Origin: Proteobacteria bacterium SPGG2
GTDB taxonomy: Bacteria > Pseudomonadota > Gammaproteobacteria > Acidiferrobacterales > SPGG2
DNA: 18,645 bases
Reading direction: 5' to 3'
Assembly (NCBI GenBank): GCA_001643475.1
Contig: LXTK01000059.1
Location: 1 to 18,645, forward strand
Shown here: positions 1-7,973 of the stretch, piece after piece
How positions within the stretch are numbered: the first letter of the stretch is position 1
Layout of the letters: each line of letters begins with the position of its first letter
Position numbers and translations under genes: made by a program
Notes under the pieces: model-generated
Databases searched by the model: none
Seen by the model: only the letters and a program-made list of their open reading frames with translations
What the model was told of the DNA's origin: nothing

Positions 1-2420
1 ACCTTATTAATAGTGTCGTTCTGATCACGCTCGTAAATACCGCCGATAACTACGGTCTCACCGTTATCTAGCAACACCTGGGTGGTAATTTGCTTGATGT
101 TAAGCAAGCCTAGCGTGGCATCGGCGAAATTGTCCTTAGTAATGACAACGTCTAACAGTATTCGATCGTCCGGTGTGATCTGCGGAGTCACTTCCAGCTT
201 TAGAGTTGCGCGCTTGGTGACCACCGAACCGGCCCCAAGCACAGTGGTTGTAAACACACGCTCCTCACCTTGCTCTATCGAGGCCTTCTTCTGATTGGCC
301 GTGATCAAGCGCGGACTCGATATGATCTTGCCCAAACCCTCCTGCTCCAAAGCGGAAAGTTCGAGGCTCAGCAGACTACCGGTGCCGAGCTTAGCTATCG
401 TCAGCGCGATCGACGCTGCATTGTTGGTGCCGATCACTCCTGCCGGCAAGTTAACGTTTAGACCATCGGCGGTCAGCAACCCGGTCGTGTCCAGCGTTGT
501 GGCTTGGCTAGTCTGAAAATCGCCAGACGTGTTGGTAGTCCGCACACCAAACTTAGCACCCAAGTTTCGGCTGAAGCTCTCAGTCGCTTCTACCAAACGT
601 GTCTCGATCATGACCTGCCGTACCGGTTGATCAAGCTGAACTATAAGCTTACGAATCTCACGAATCTTTTGCGGCGTATCCTGGATAAGAATGGAATTAG
701 TACGTATGTCGACAGTCACCTGGCCCCGTGGCGACAGTAGCGTATTCGAGTCAGTGGCTTGCGAAATCTCACCCGTGGCGGTTGGACCGAAGATCGGATG
801 CTCTGCCACCTGCGCAGTCGCTGACGGCACCGCCTTGATAGATTTTAGTAGGTTCGCGATGTCCTCAGCCTTGGCGTAGTTGATCTGAATCAACTCAGAT
901 ACTAGAGGTTCAAGGTCCAAGACAGTCCTAGTCGCCTCCAATGCTGCCTTCTCCTTGGCCGCGACTTCATCCGCCGGTGCAACGGTAATCACATTACCCG
1001 CGCGACGCACGGCGAGATTCTTACTGTCGACGATGAGATCTAGCGCCTGATCCCAAGGCACATCCTTAAGTCGTAGGGTCAAATTGCCGGTGACGCTGTC
1101 GCTGACCACAAAGTTCAGGCCCGTAAAATCAGCAAGCACCTGTAAGGCGGCACGTACATCGATCTTCTGGAAGTTCAGAGAAAGTTTCTCTCCGGAATAG
1201 CCGAACTCGTCAACTGCTCTTTCTTCTTCCTGCTCGATGATCGCTTTTATGTTCACTCTAAAAATGTAGCCAGCCTGATAAGCGGAATGTTCATAACGGC
1301 CCTTTGGCGTGATCACCATACGTGCATTCTGACCAACCGCAAACGCATCGATCGTTTGCACCGGTGTTGCGAAATCAACAACATCGAGTCGTCGTTGAAG
1401 CTGCAGCGGAATCGATGTGTCCAAGAAATCAAGAATGATTTGGCCGGCTTGTTCATTGATGTCGATACCGACAGACGGATCGGACAAGGTCACCGTTACT
1501 TGCGCTTCACCTTGTGGGCCACGGTGAAAGTCGATCTGTTCGAGGCTGAACTTACCGGTCCTAGCGCTGGCAGAGAACTGCTTCTTTGTTGGCGCCTGCG
1601 CCGGCGAAATTGGTTGGACGGGTGTATCCAATGTGATCGCTAGGGTATTTCCCTCGACGGCGATGGTATAGGCCACCAGTCTTACAAGGCTGAGTACTAC
1701 CCGTGTACGGTCGGCGGCCTCGATGGCAGTTACACTAAGAACTGCGCCCTCTTTGACACGGATAGTTTTCCTTGCCAACCCAACGCGGGTGTTGGCGAAA
1801 TCAAGTGCAATGCGCGCCGGGTTTGTAATGCTGAACGTAGTCGGCTCGGGCGGCGGCCCTGACATATGCAGGGTTATCTGGATGCGGCTCCCAGGCAGGG
1901 GCGCATAGCGAATCTCCTCGATAACCGTTCCGCTACCGGCGGTACCGGCGTCAGACACCGCTAGTGTTGACGCCGTCTCCGGCTCCGGCTCGACTGCTGT
2001 GACTGCCACGGCCACCGATTCGGCACCGATAAGGACTACCACACGGTAGCCATAGTTCGTTTTTTCGACATCAATCCCGCCAGGCTCGGTGAGCAATAGA
2101 TCCACGTTGACGGCGGTGCCGTTATCGGCCAGATAAGGGTAAACCCCTTTTACTTGCTTACGCCGCTCCAGTTCGCTGGCCGCAGGCCCTAGCGTGCTGT
2201 CCGCAAAGCGCACACGCAGTCTCTGCCCACCCTCAAGGCTTGCAGTACTATAGGTCGCCTTACCTTTCATACGGATCTGCAAAACAGATCCTTCTTGGTT
2301 TTCCCACTCGAGCGACTCGATCTCCCCCGCAACCACCGCGGTAGCAATCAATGTCCCCCACACCAACCCTAAGGCCGCCGCACATAATGCTCTCAGCGAC
2401 GCCGTTGCGTTCCTTTTCAT
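1..2420 (-). CDS. pilQ: Type IV pilus secretin PilQ (partial, C-terminus off the left edge)
   Basis: This is the outer-membrane secretin through which the type IV pilus fibre leaves the cell. The reading frame starts at the ATG whose complement is 2418-2420 and stays open to base 1, giving 806 residues. A signal peptide covers about residues 1-32, ending in ATAVVAG. Three AMIN-like beta modules follow at about 33-125, 165-260 and 290-390. An STN/secretin N0 domain (about 405-490, GEKLSLNFQKIDVRAAL) comes next, then a secretin N1-type domain (about 500-600, LIQINYAKAEDIANLL) and the secretin barrel from about 605. The VTPQITPD motif and NGETVVIGGIYE close to the left edge are typical of PilQ. 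By comparison with the family roughly 50-60 C-terminal residues are missing. It is the last gene seen in pilMNOPQ, 11 bp after pilP. The first AMIN-like module is additional to the two in Pseudomonas PilQ. Confidence 0.96.
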   Translation of the reverse strand, partial: MKRNATASLRALCAAALGLVWGTLIATAVVAGEIESLEWENQEGSVLQIRMKGKATYSTASLEGGQRLRVRFADSTLGPAASELERRKQVKGVYPYLADNGTAVNVDLLLTEPGGIDVEKTNYGYRVVVLIGAESVAVAVTAVEPEPETASTLAVSDAGTAGSGTVIEEIRYAPLPGSRIQITLHMSGPPPEPTTFSITNPARIALDFANTRVGLARKTIRVKEGAVLSVTAIEAADRTRVVLSLVRLVAYTIAVEGNTLAITLDTPVQPISPAQAPTKKQFSASARTGKFSLEQIDFHRGPQGEAQVTVTLSDPSVGIDINEQAGQIILDFLDTSIPLQLQRRLDVVDFATPVQTIDAFAVGQNARMVITPKGRYEHSAYQAGYIFRVNIKAIIEQEEERAVDEFGYSGEKLSLNFQKIDVRAALQVLADFTGLNFVVSDSVTGNLTLRLKDVPWDQALDLIVDSKNLAVRRAGNVITVAPADEVAAKEKAALEATRTVLDLEPLVSELIQINYAKAEDIANLLKSIKAVPSATAQVAEHPIFGPTATGEISQATDSNTLLSPRGQVTVDIRTNSILIQDTPQKIREIRKLIVQLDQPVRQVMIETRLVEATESFSRNLGAKFGVRTTNTSGDFQTSQATTLDTTGLLTADGLNVNLPAGVIGTNNAASIALTIAKLGTGSLLSLELSALEQEGLGKIISSPRLITANQKKASIEQGEERVFTTTVLGAGSVVTKRATLKLEVTPQITPDDRILLDVVITKDNFADATLGLLNIKQITTQVLLDNGETVVIGGIYERDQNDTINK

Positions 2421-2431
2421 AGGTGCTTCTC

Positions 2432-2941
2432 TCATTCTGCTATCGCCAGTTTGGCGTCGCGCTCTATCCAGTCACCTAACGGATTCTGAATAAGCTCGAC
2501 CAGATTTACCCTCTCCTCGGTGATGTTTGTCACCATACCGAAGTTTTGCCCCATGTGATCTCCGATTTTGGCTCGGTGCACTGCGCCATCCGGCGCCTGG
2601 ACAACGGCCCAAGATTGATTACCACGGCTCAAGGTCCCTACCATCCTCAAGGCATCAAGCGGGTAATCCTCCAACGGCTCTTTACGTCGATTGATATCCG
2701 GGCTCGGTCCGCCAGCGGCCCCCCGTGGTTTTAGATTAAACGGGGCGAAGGGGTCGGCCAAAGTATCGGCTGAATATACAAAAGATTCCTGTGTCTTGAT
2801 TTCAGGTAGGGGTTCAACTCGAGGTTTGCGGCCCTTGCGTTCCTTGATCACCCAATCACGAAGATCGTCCATACCATCGCTGCCGCAGCCGCTAAGCGCA
2901 ACACACAAAAGAGCAACTACAGCAACCGCCCCTAATCTCAC
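2432..2941 (-). CDS. pilP: Type IV pilus lipoprotein PilP
   Basis: PilP is a periplasmic lipoprotein that joins the PilN/PilO inner-membrane dimer to the PilQ secretin. The product has 169 residues. A short hydrophobic signal peptide ends in a lipobox LSGC, with Cys19 as the predicted lipidated residue. A low-complexity linker follows (about 30-60, including PLPEIKT), then the conserved ADPFAPF segment near residue 65. The C-terminal beta domain (about 90-169) contains LRMVGTL, VHRAKIGDHMGQNFG and ERVNLVELI, which are characteristic of PilP. The start is GTG at 2941-2939. It overlaps the pilO stop in a GTGA four-base overlap, so translation is probably coupled. The purine-rich stretch just before the GTG, which codes for the PilO tail, contains a plausible Shine-Dalgarno sequence (AGAGG). 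Confidence 0.95.
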   Translation of the reverse strand: MRLGAVAVVALLCVALSGCGSDGMDDLRDWVIKERKGRKPRVEPLPEIKTQESFVYSADTLADPFAPFNLKPRGAAGGPSPDINRRKEPLEDYPLDALRMVGTLSRGNQSWAVVQAPDGAVHRAKIGDHMGQNFGMVTNITEERVNLVELIQNPLGDWIERDAKLAIAE

Positions 2942-3588
2942 TTCTTCTTCCTCTTCTTCCGTCTACCTTTTTTCTTCTTCTTGTTGGCCTTCGCGAGTTC
3001 GGCTATCTCGAGTTCGTCGAGATAACGGTAGGTCTTGGCCTTGGCCGACATCAGCAACTTGGCGGATTTCTTGTCGCTGCTGATGGTGATATCGCCAAAG
3101 GTCACGATACGGGGTAAGGCGGCCACATCACTCACAAAATTAGCGAGCTCATGATAACTGCCAGTTACTTTTATACTGATCGGCAATTCCGCATAGAATT
3201 CTTTGGGCCTCTCCTTCTCGGGTTTAAACAGCACGAACTCCAAGCCTTGTCCCAGTCCGGCCTGGGTTATGTCGATAAGCAGATCGGGTACTTCCGTTGT
3301 ATCCGGCAACTGCCGTAACAGACTACCGAACGTCTGCCTCATCTCTTCCATCTGTGTCTGGTAGGCGGCCAAATTGATCGCCAAGGCCGCCTTGCTGCGG
3401 TATCTCTCTTTTAGTTTGACTTCCTGATCTTGGCGTTGGGCCAAGTCGTCGAGTTCATCGCGGATGATGAACCAAAAGCCCAAGCCAATAACAATAATAC
3501 CAACAACCGCAATACCACCGATCTTGATCGGTAGCGGCCAAGAGGCAATATTGTTGATGTCTATGTTTTTTAGATCATCTAAGGTCAT
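2938..3588 (-). CDS. pilO: Type IV pilus inner-membrane protein PilO with polybasic C-terminal tail
   Basis: PilO is a bitopic inner-membrane protein that pairs with PilN in the pilus alignment complex. The 216-residue product has a short cytoplasmic N-terminus (MTLDDLKNIDINNI), one membrane segment at about 21-43, a coiled-coil region at about 45-95 and a ferredoxin-like periplasmic domain at about 100-195. Family-typical phrases include QAGLGQGLEF, ELPISIKVTGSYHELANFV and AKTYRYLDE. The ATG at 3588 lies 17 bp after the pilN stop. The last 14 residues (203-216) are 13 Lys/Arg plus one Gly, which is not a usual PilO ending. The codons for this tail are AAG/AGG-rich and also supply the ribosome-binding sequence for pilP. 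Confidence 0.95.
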   Translation of the reverse strand: MTLDDLKNIDINNIASWPLPIKIGGIAVVGIIVIGLGFWFIIRDELDDLAQRQDQEVKLKERYRSKAALAINLAAYQTQMEEMRQTFGSLLRQLPDTTEVPDLLIDITQAGLGQGLEFVLFKPEKERPKEFYAELPISIKVTGSYHELANFVSDVAALPRIVTFGDITISSDKKSAKLLMSAKAKTYRYLDELEIAELAKANKKKKKGRRKKRKKK

Positions 3589-3605
3589 AAGCCTAGCGCC
3601 TTCTG

Positions 3606-4160
3606 CTAGTCAGTAGGCTTGGACACCTGTTTTATGGTCAGCGCAAATTTGCTAACCCTATCTGTCCCATCTTCCACAACCTTGATAACGCTCAAGTTGG
3701 GATCGGAAAACCAATCTGACGCGTCGAGATTACGCATCAATGCCGACACGCGCGCGTTGGACTGCGCCACGCCTTCTATGGTAAGGGCCTTGCCCTTTTG
3801 CTTGAGTTTGTTGAAGTAAATGCCCTCAGGCAGCTTGCGCACAAGATCATCGAACACATGGACAACTTGAGTACGGTCACCCTGTAATTCATAGATGACG
3901 TTCATACGAGCTATCAAAGCCTGGCGCTGCTTCTTGAGTTCTTTAATCTCCTTTATTTGCTTATCGACCTTAGCAATTTCTTGGTTAAGGAAGTCGTTGC
4001 GCTGATTTTGGTCGTTAATCAAACCGGTTACATGAAGATGGCCATAAAATACGATCAGGGCCGTAAGGATCCAGGCGCCTATGGCCAAGCTCAGGAGTTG
4101 TCGATCCTGATCTTTGCGGCGAATTTCGCGCCAAGGCAAGAGATTGAGTTGTGTCGTCAT
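3606..4160 (-). CDS. pilN: Type IV pilus inner-membrane protein PilN
   Basis: PilN binds cytoplasmic PilM through its N-terminal tail and dimerises with PilO in the periplasm. From the chosen ATG (4160-4158) the product has 184 residues. The diagnostic PilM-binding motif LNLLPWRE is at residues 5-12, a membrane helix lies at about 24-44, a charged coiled coil at about 50-90 (KVDKQIKEIKELKKQ) and a periplasmic domain with LVRKLPEGIYF and GVAQSNARVS follows. A longer reading frame starts ten codons upstream at 4190, but the 4160 start is preferred: it puts LNLLPWRE at the N-terminus as in other PilN proteins and overlaps the pilM stop in the common ATGA arrangement. Confidence 0.95.
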   Translation of the reverse strand: MTTQLNLLPWREIRRKDQDRQLLSLAIGAWILTALIVFYGHLHVTGLINDQNQRNDFLNQEIAKVDKQIKEIKELKKQRQALIARMNVIYELQGDRTQVVHVFDDLVRKLPEGIYFNKLKQKGKALTIEGVAQSNARVSALMRNLDASDWFSDPNLSVIKVVEDGTDRVSKFALTIKQVSKPTD

Positions 4161-5233
4161 GCGTCGAAGCTCCTCAATGCGAGCCCACAACTGATCATAA
4201 GCGAAGGTGCGTCATTAGCTAGCATCTCAGGTTTTATTCGAGAAGCCAGCGACATACTCGCAAACGGATTCGCAACCATAGCGGGGACACCGATACGTGC
4301 CGCGACCATTTCATCAATACCGGGGATTTGGGCACAACCACCCGCTAACAACACCTGGTCGACGTTGTTGAACGGACTTGAAGAGTAAAAGAACTGTAAT
4401 GCTCGCATTGCTTCTTGGCACAGCGCTTCCATGAAAGGACGCAACACGTCTGCCTGATAGTTGTCCGGCAATCCACCTTGCTTTTTGGCCAACCCTGCCT
4501 CCTCGTAAGACAGGCCATAACGCCTTTGAATCTCCTCAGTCAGCTGGCGACCACCGAAAGTATGGTCGCGGCTGTAAACCGAACGATTATTATGTATCAC
4601 GTTGATGTTCGTGGTCGTAGCACCTACATCCAAAATCGCCACTGTCTTCTCCATGCCGCCACCTGGCATATGCTGCGCGATCAACGAATACGCATTCTCC
4701 ATCGCGTACGTCTCGATATCGACAATAGCCGGTGTCAGTCCATGAGCCTGGATAACGGCTACGTAATCATCGACTATCTCTTTTCGGCACGCAGCCATCA
4801 GGATCTCTATTTCCTCTGGGTTATCTTCCGTTGCACCGATAACTTGATAGTCCATGTTGACTTCGTCGAGCGGATAGGGAATGTAGTGATCGGCCTCCAT
4901 TTCGATCTGTGTCTGGAGGTCATTCTCGCTCAGACTGGCGGGCATCTTGATCGTTTTGGTGATTACATGGGCACCAGCTACGGCGACGGCGGCGTGTTTG
5001 CAGCGTGACCCGGAGCGTTTTACGGCGCGCTCTACCGCTTGCGCCACTTGCTCTACCTCGGTAATTGCATGCTCAACCACCGAGTTTTGCGGCAGCGGCT
5101 CCACCGCATAGCGCTCGACACGGCAGTGGTCGTCAGTTCGGCTAAGCTCAAGGACCTTGCACGCAGACGAGCTGACATCTATGCCAAGCACAGATCGGGC
5201 TTTTTTAGCGAAAAGTCTGTCTAATCCGCGCAC
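4157..5233 (-). CDS. pilM: Type IV pilus actin-like ATPase PilM
   Basis: PilM is a cytoplasmic actin/FtsA-like protein that binds nucleotide and the PilN tail and connects the alignment complex to the pilus motor side. The product has 358 residues, close to the usual length. Visible family marks are VLGIDVSSSACKVLEL near residues 16-31 (phosphate-1 region), ADHYIPYPLDEVNMDYQV (about 114-131), ILDVGATTTNINV (about 198-210, phosphate-2 region), FGGRQLTEEIQRRYGLSYEEAG and VLLAGGCAQIPGID (adenosine motif). The start is GTG (5233-5231); no in-frame ATG lies near, and the N-terminus RGLDRLFAKK fits other PilM proteins. No strong Shine-Dalgarno sequence precedes it. It is the first gene of the operon and is divergent from ponA. 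Confidence 0.96.
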   Translation of the reverse strand: MRGLDRLFAKKARSVLGIDVSSSACKVLELSRTDDHCRVERYAVEPLPQNSVVEHAITEVEQVAQAVERAVKRSGSRCKHAAVAVAGAHVITKTIKMPASLSENDLQTQIEMEADHYIPYPLDEVNMDYQVIGATEDNPEEIEILMAACRKEIVDDYVAVIQAHGLTPAIVDIETYAMENAYSLIAQHMPGGGMEKTVAILDVGATTTNINVIHNNRSVYSRDHTFGGRQLTEEIQRRYGLSYEEAGLAKKQGGLPDNYQADVLRPFMEALCQEAMRALQFFYSSSPFNNVDQVLLAGGCAQIPGIDEMVAARIGVPAMVANPFASMSLASRIKPEMLANDAPSLMISCGLALRSFDA

Positions 5234-5417
5234 GGTATTTACTTGTTAAATCAATTATTTATCGAAGATAGATGCAACTACAGATTAAATACTACCCCCA
5301 AATATAGTCTATGGCGATCGAAAATGACAAATTTACCTTTGGTCGTTGGTGGTTTACCTTTATACTCCGCGACCCGAGATCCTGCCTAATCTCCGGTTCA
5401 AGACTCGTCAGCGCTGC
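5234..5417. promoter_or_regulatory. Divergent pilM/ponA control region
   Basis: This 184-bp region separates the divergent pilM and ponA starts and must hold both promoters unless either gene is read from elsewhere. The pilM-proximal half (5234-5330) is AT-rich. On the plus strand a sigma70-like -10 (TATACT, 5361-5366) lies about 52 bp before the preferred ponA ATG, with only a poor -35 near 5338-5344. A nine-base direct repeat, TTTACCTTT, occurs at 5332-5340 and 5353-5361, 21 bp apart. No clear sigma54 element or terminator was seen. Confidence 0.4.
5361..5366 (+). promoter_or_regulatory. Candidate -10 element for ponA
   Basis: TATACT matches five of six positions of the sigma70 -10 consensus. 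The -35 region 16-18 bp upstream (TTTGGT/TTGGTC) is weak, so an activator could be needed. A transcript starting near 5373 would have a leader of about 45 nt before the ATG at 5418 and would exclude the TTG start at 5346. Assigned by eye only. Confidence 0.25.
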
Positions 5418-7973
5418 ATGGCTTCCAGTGGTAGTGTTTTAGCGGAATCTGGCTTGTTCGGACGCTCTCCGAACAAGTTTTGGCAGCTCGTTTTGATCGG
5501 TCTGTTCGCGTTGTTCGTGGGCGCCGTACTCGTAATGGCGATCACCGCGACCATTCTCATGCCCGGCCTACCCTCGATTTCATCGCTTTCCAACGAACCC
5601 CTCAAGGTACCTATGCGAGTCTATTCAACCGAGGGCCAGCTGCTGGCCGAGTTCGGCGAGGAGAAACGCATCCCCGTTAAGGCGGGCGAAGTCCCTGACC
5701 TGTTAGTTAAGGCTATCCTGGCCGCGGAGGATGATGGGTTCTACGACCATTACGGTGTCGATTTCCTCGGGCTCGTTCGCGCCACATGGGCTAATCTGCG
5801 GACCGGCAGGCATAGCCAGGGCGCAAGCACTATCACCATGCAGGTAGCAAGGAATTTCTTCCTGAGCCCGGAAAAGACCTACACCCGAAAGCTTAGAGAA
5901 ATCCTGTTGGCGTTCAAAATCGAACGGCAACTCAGCAAGGACCAAATACTCGAGCTTTATCTTAATAAGATATTCTTAGGCCAGCGCGCGTACGGATTCG
6001 CCGCTGCCGCTCAAGTCTATTATGGCAAGGGACCAGACGGCCTCAAACTCCCTGAGACCGCGATGCTCGCTGGGTTGCCGAAAGCGCCATCGAGAAATAA
6101 CCCGGTGAGTAATCCTGAAAGCGCCATCGAACGGCGGAACTACGTCCTACAGCGTATGCGTTCGCTCGATTTCATCGGCAAAGAGGCCTACGAGGAAGCT
6201 AAGTCGGCACCGCTCACCGCCAGTAAACATGCGCTCCGTTATGACGTCGAAGCGCCGTATGTGGCAGAGATGGTGCGACAATACGTTGTTGAAACCTATG
6301 ACAAAAACACCTATGTGGGCGGGCTACACATCTATACGACCATTCGCGCCGATCACCAAGAAGCGGCGAATTGGGCATTACGTAAGGGATTGCGGGCGTA
6401 TGAGCGACGCCACGGCTATCGTGGGTCGGTCGGGCACGTCGAGATCAACGGCACCGAATTCGATCAGGCTTATTTCGACGACGTTCTTAAGGATTACCGG
6501 ATTGTCGGCGACTTGATGGTAGGCATCGTAGTGTCGGTGGAAAAACAGTCGGCGTGGACCTATACGCTGGACGGCTACATGGTAGAGATCGGTTGGGACG
6601 GACTTTCCTGGGCGCGCCGTTATATAGACGAGACATCGCGGGGTCCGCCACCAAAGAGAGTGACGGATATCTTAAGTCGGGGCGACATTATCTATTTGGA
6701 ATACGTTGAACTCGAGGCAGAGCAAGAGAAAGAACAGACGGCGGCGGGAGAAGGGGAACAAGAAGATCAGGGGCAGTGGTTTTTGGCGCAGGTACCTGAG
6801 GTCGCGGGCGCGACGGTCTCGATACGGCCGAGCGACGGTGCGATTCTAGCGCTGACAGGTGGATTCGATTTTCAACAAAGTAAATTCAACCGCGCCGTTC
6901 AGGCTAAACGGCAGCCTGGGTCTAACCTAAAACCGTTTATCTATTCTGCGGCTTTGGAAAAAGGGTTTACCGCAGCCACTACCGTTAGTGGCGCACCTAT
7001 TGTTATCGAAGACGCCGGCCTGGAAGAGGTCTGGCGTCCGGACAACTACAGTGGAAAATTCTTTGGTGATACACCCTTACGCAAAGCACTGACGTTGTCA
7101 CTTAATTTAGTGTCTGTACGTCTGCTTCGTGCCATTGGACCGGCGTATGGGGCTGAATATCTAGAGCGCTTTGGTTTCGACAGCACTGAGCTACCGCACA
7201 ATTTGTCGCTGGCCTTAGGTAATGCCTCTGCTACACCGTTGCAAATGGCGACCGCGTTCGCGGTGTTCGCCAATGGTGGCTACAAAATAGAACCCTATTT
7301 CATCACCCGTATTGAGGACGCCGAACACAACATTCTGGAGCAAGCGAACCCGCTCGTAATCTGCGCTGACTGCGAAGAAGCGAAGAACCCACCTGTCGTG
7401 CAAATCAATGACTCGGTAGCTGGAACCGCCTTTGATGCATACTTACCACGCTATGCACCACGCGTTATCAGCGCGGAGAACGCGTTCATCATGACAACCA
7501 TCATGAAAGAAGTAATTACGCGCGGGACCGGTCGGCGAGCACTGTCGCTGGGGCGCGCCGATCTTGCTGGCAAAACTGGGACCACCAATGAATTTCGCGA
7601 TGCCTGGTTTTCGGGCTTTACGCCAGACATTGTCACCACCACTTGGGTTGGGTTTGATCAACCGAGGTCGCTGGGGCCCGGTGAAGCCGGCGCCAAGACA
7701 GCGCTCCCGATATGGATCGATTATATGGCAGTCGCGTTGAACGGCCTGCCGGAAAAACCTTTGCCGATACCGAAAGACGCGATCGCCTTCAGCGTAGATC
7801 GAGATACCGGTGAACCGACCGATCCGTCCGACAACCGAGCCGTAGTGGAATTCTTCATCGCCGGGACTGAGCCCGTGTTGGCGGATGATCCGGCGCCGGG
7901 AGAAATCGCCGACGACACCACCTCGGGTACGGTAACGCCGACGCAACCAGAGATCCCTAAGGACCTTTTCTAG
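5418..7973 (+). CDS. mrcA: Penicillin-binding protein 1A, bifunctional transglycosylase/transpeptidase
   Basis: This class A PBP (also called ponA) polymerises lipid II into glycan strands and cross-links them in the periplasm. From ATG 5418 it has 851 residues. A short cytoplasmic tail is followed by one membrane anchor (about 22-48). The GT51 domain (about 65-240) holds AAEDDGFYDHYG with catalytic Glu104, GASTITMQ (135-142), the RKLREILLAFKIER helix with Glu161, and ETAMLAGLPKAPS. An OB-like insert at about 330-465 includes an acidic Glu/Gln-rich loop (about 432-452). The transpeptidase domain has SxxK at Ser502-Lys505, SxN at Ser561-Asn563 and KTG at 719-721. The C-terminal tail is acidic and Pro/Thr-rich. 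A TTG 24 codons upstream is in frame but lies before the candidate promoter, so the ATG is preferred. Adjacency to pilM is the known gammaproteobacterial arrangement. Confidence 0.96.
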   Translation: MASSGSVLAESGLFGRSPNKFWQLVLIGLFALFVGAVLVMAITATILMPGLPSISSLSNEPLKVPMRVYSTEGQLLAEFGEEKRIPVKAGEVPDLLVKAILAAEDDGFYDHYGVDFLGLVRATWANLRTGRHSQGASTITMQVARNFFLSPEKTYTRKLREILLAFKIERQLSKDQILELYLNKIFLGQRAYGFAAAAQVYYGKGPDGLKLPETAMLAGLPKAPSRNNPVSNPESAIERRNYVLQRMRSLDFIGKEAYEEAKSAPLTASKHALRYDVEAPYVAEMVRQYVVETYDKNTYVGGLHIYTTIRADHQEAANWALRKGLRAYERRHGYRGSVGHVEINGTEFDQAYFDDVLKDYRIVGDLMVGIVVSVEKQSAWTYTLDGYMVEIGWDGLSWARRYIDETSRGPPPKRVTDILSRGDIIYLEYVELEAEQEKEQTAAGEGEQEDQGQWFLAQVPEVAGATVSIRPSDGAILALTGGFDFQQSKFNRAVQAKRQPGSNLKPFIYSAALEKGFTAATTVSGAPIVIEDAGLEEVWRPDNYSGKFFGDTPLRKALTLSLNLVSVRLLRAIGPAYGAEYLERFGFDSTELPHNLSLALGNASATPLQMATAFAVFANGGYKIEPYFITRIEDAEHNILEQANPLVICADCEEAKNPPVVQINDSVAGTAFDAYLPRYAPRVISAENAFIMTTIMKEVITRGTGRRALSLGRADLAGKTGTTNEFRDAWFSGFTPDIVTTTWVGFDQPRSLGPGEAGAKTALPIWIDYMAVALNGLPEKPLPIPKDAIAFSVDRDTGEPTDPSDNRAVVEFFIAGTEPVLADDPAPGEIADDTTSGTVTPTQPEIPKDLF

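Noticed and set aside
4161..4190. Longer PilN start inside pilM
   Set aside because: The ATG at 4160 gives the family N-terminus with LNLLPWRE and a standard ATGA overlap; the longer form adds ten residues not seen in PilN.
4415..5008. 197-codon plus-strand open frame within pilM
   Set aside because: It is fully antisense to a clearly conserved gene and its translation has no recognisable domain or sensible composition.
5346..5417. N-terminal extension of PBP1A from a TTG start
   Set aside because: It would add 24 residues atypical of the family, uses a rare start, and begins upstream of the candidate -10 element at 5361-5366.
7443..7946. 167-codon minus-strand open frame within the PBP1A gene
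   Set aside because: Antisense to the conserved transpeptidase domain; Arg/Gly-rich translation typical of a shadow frame.
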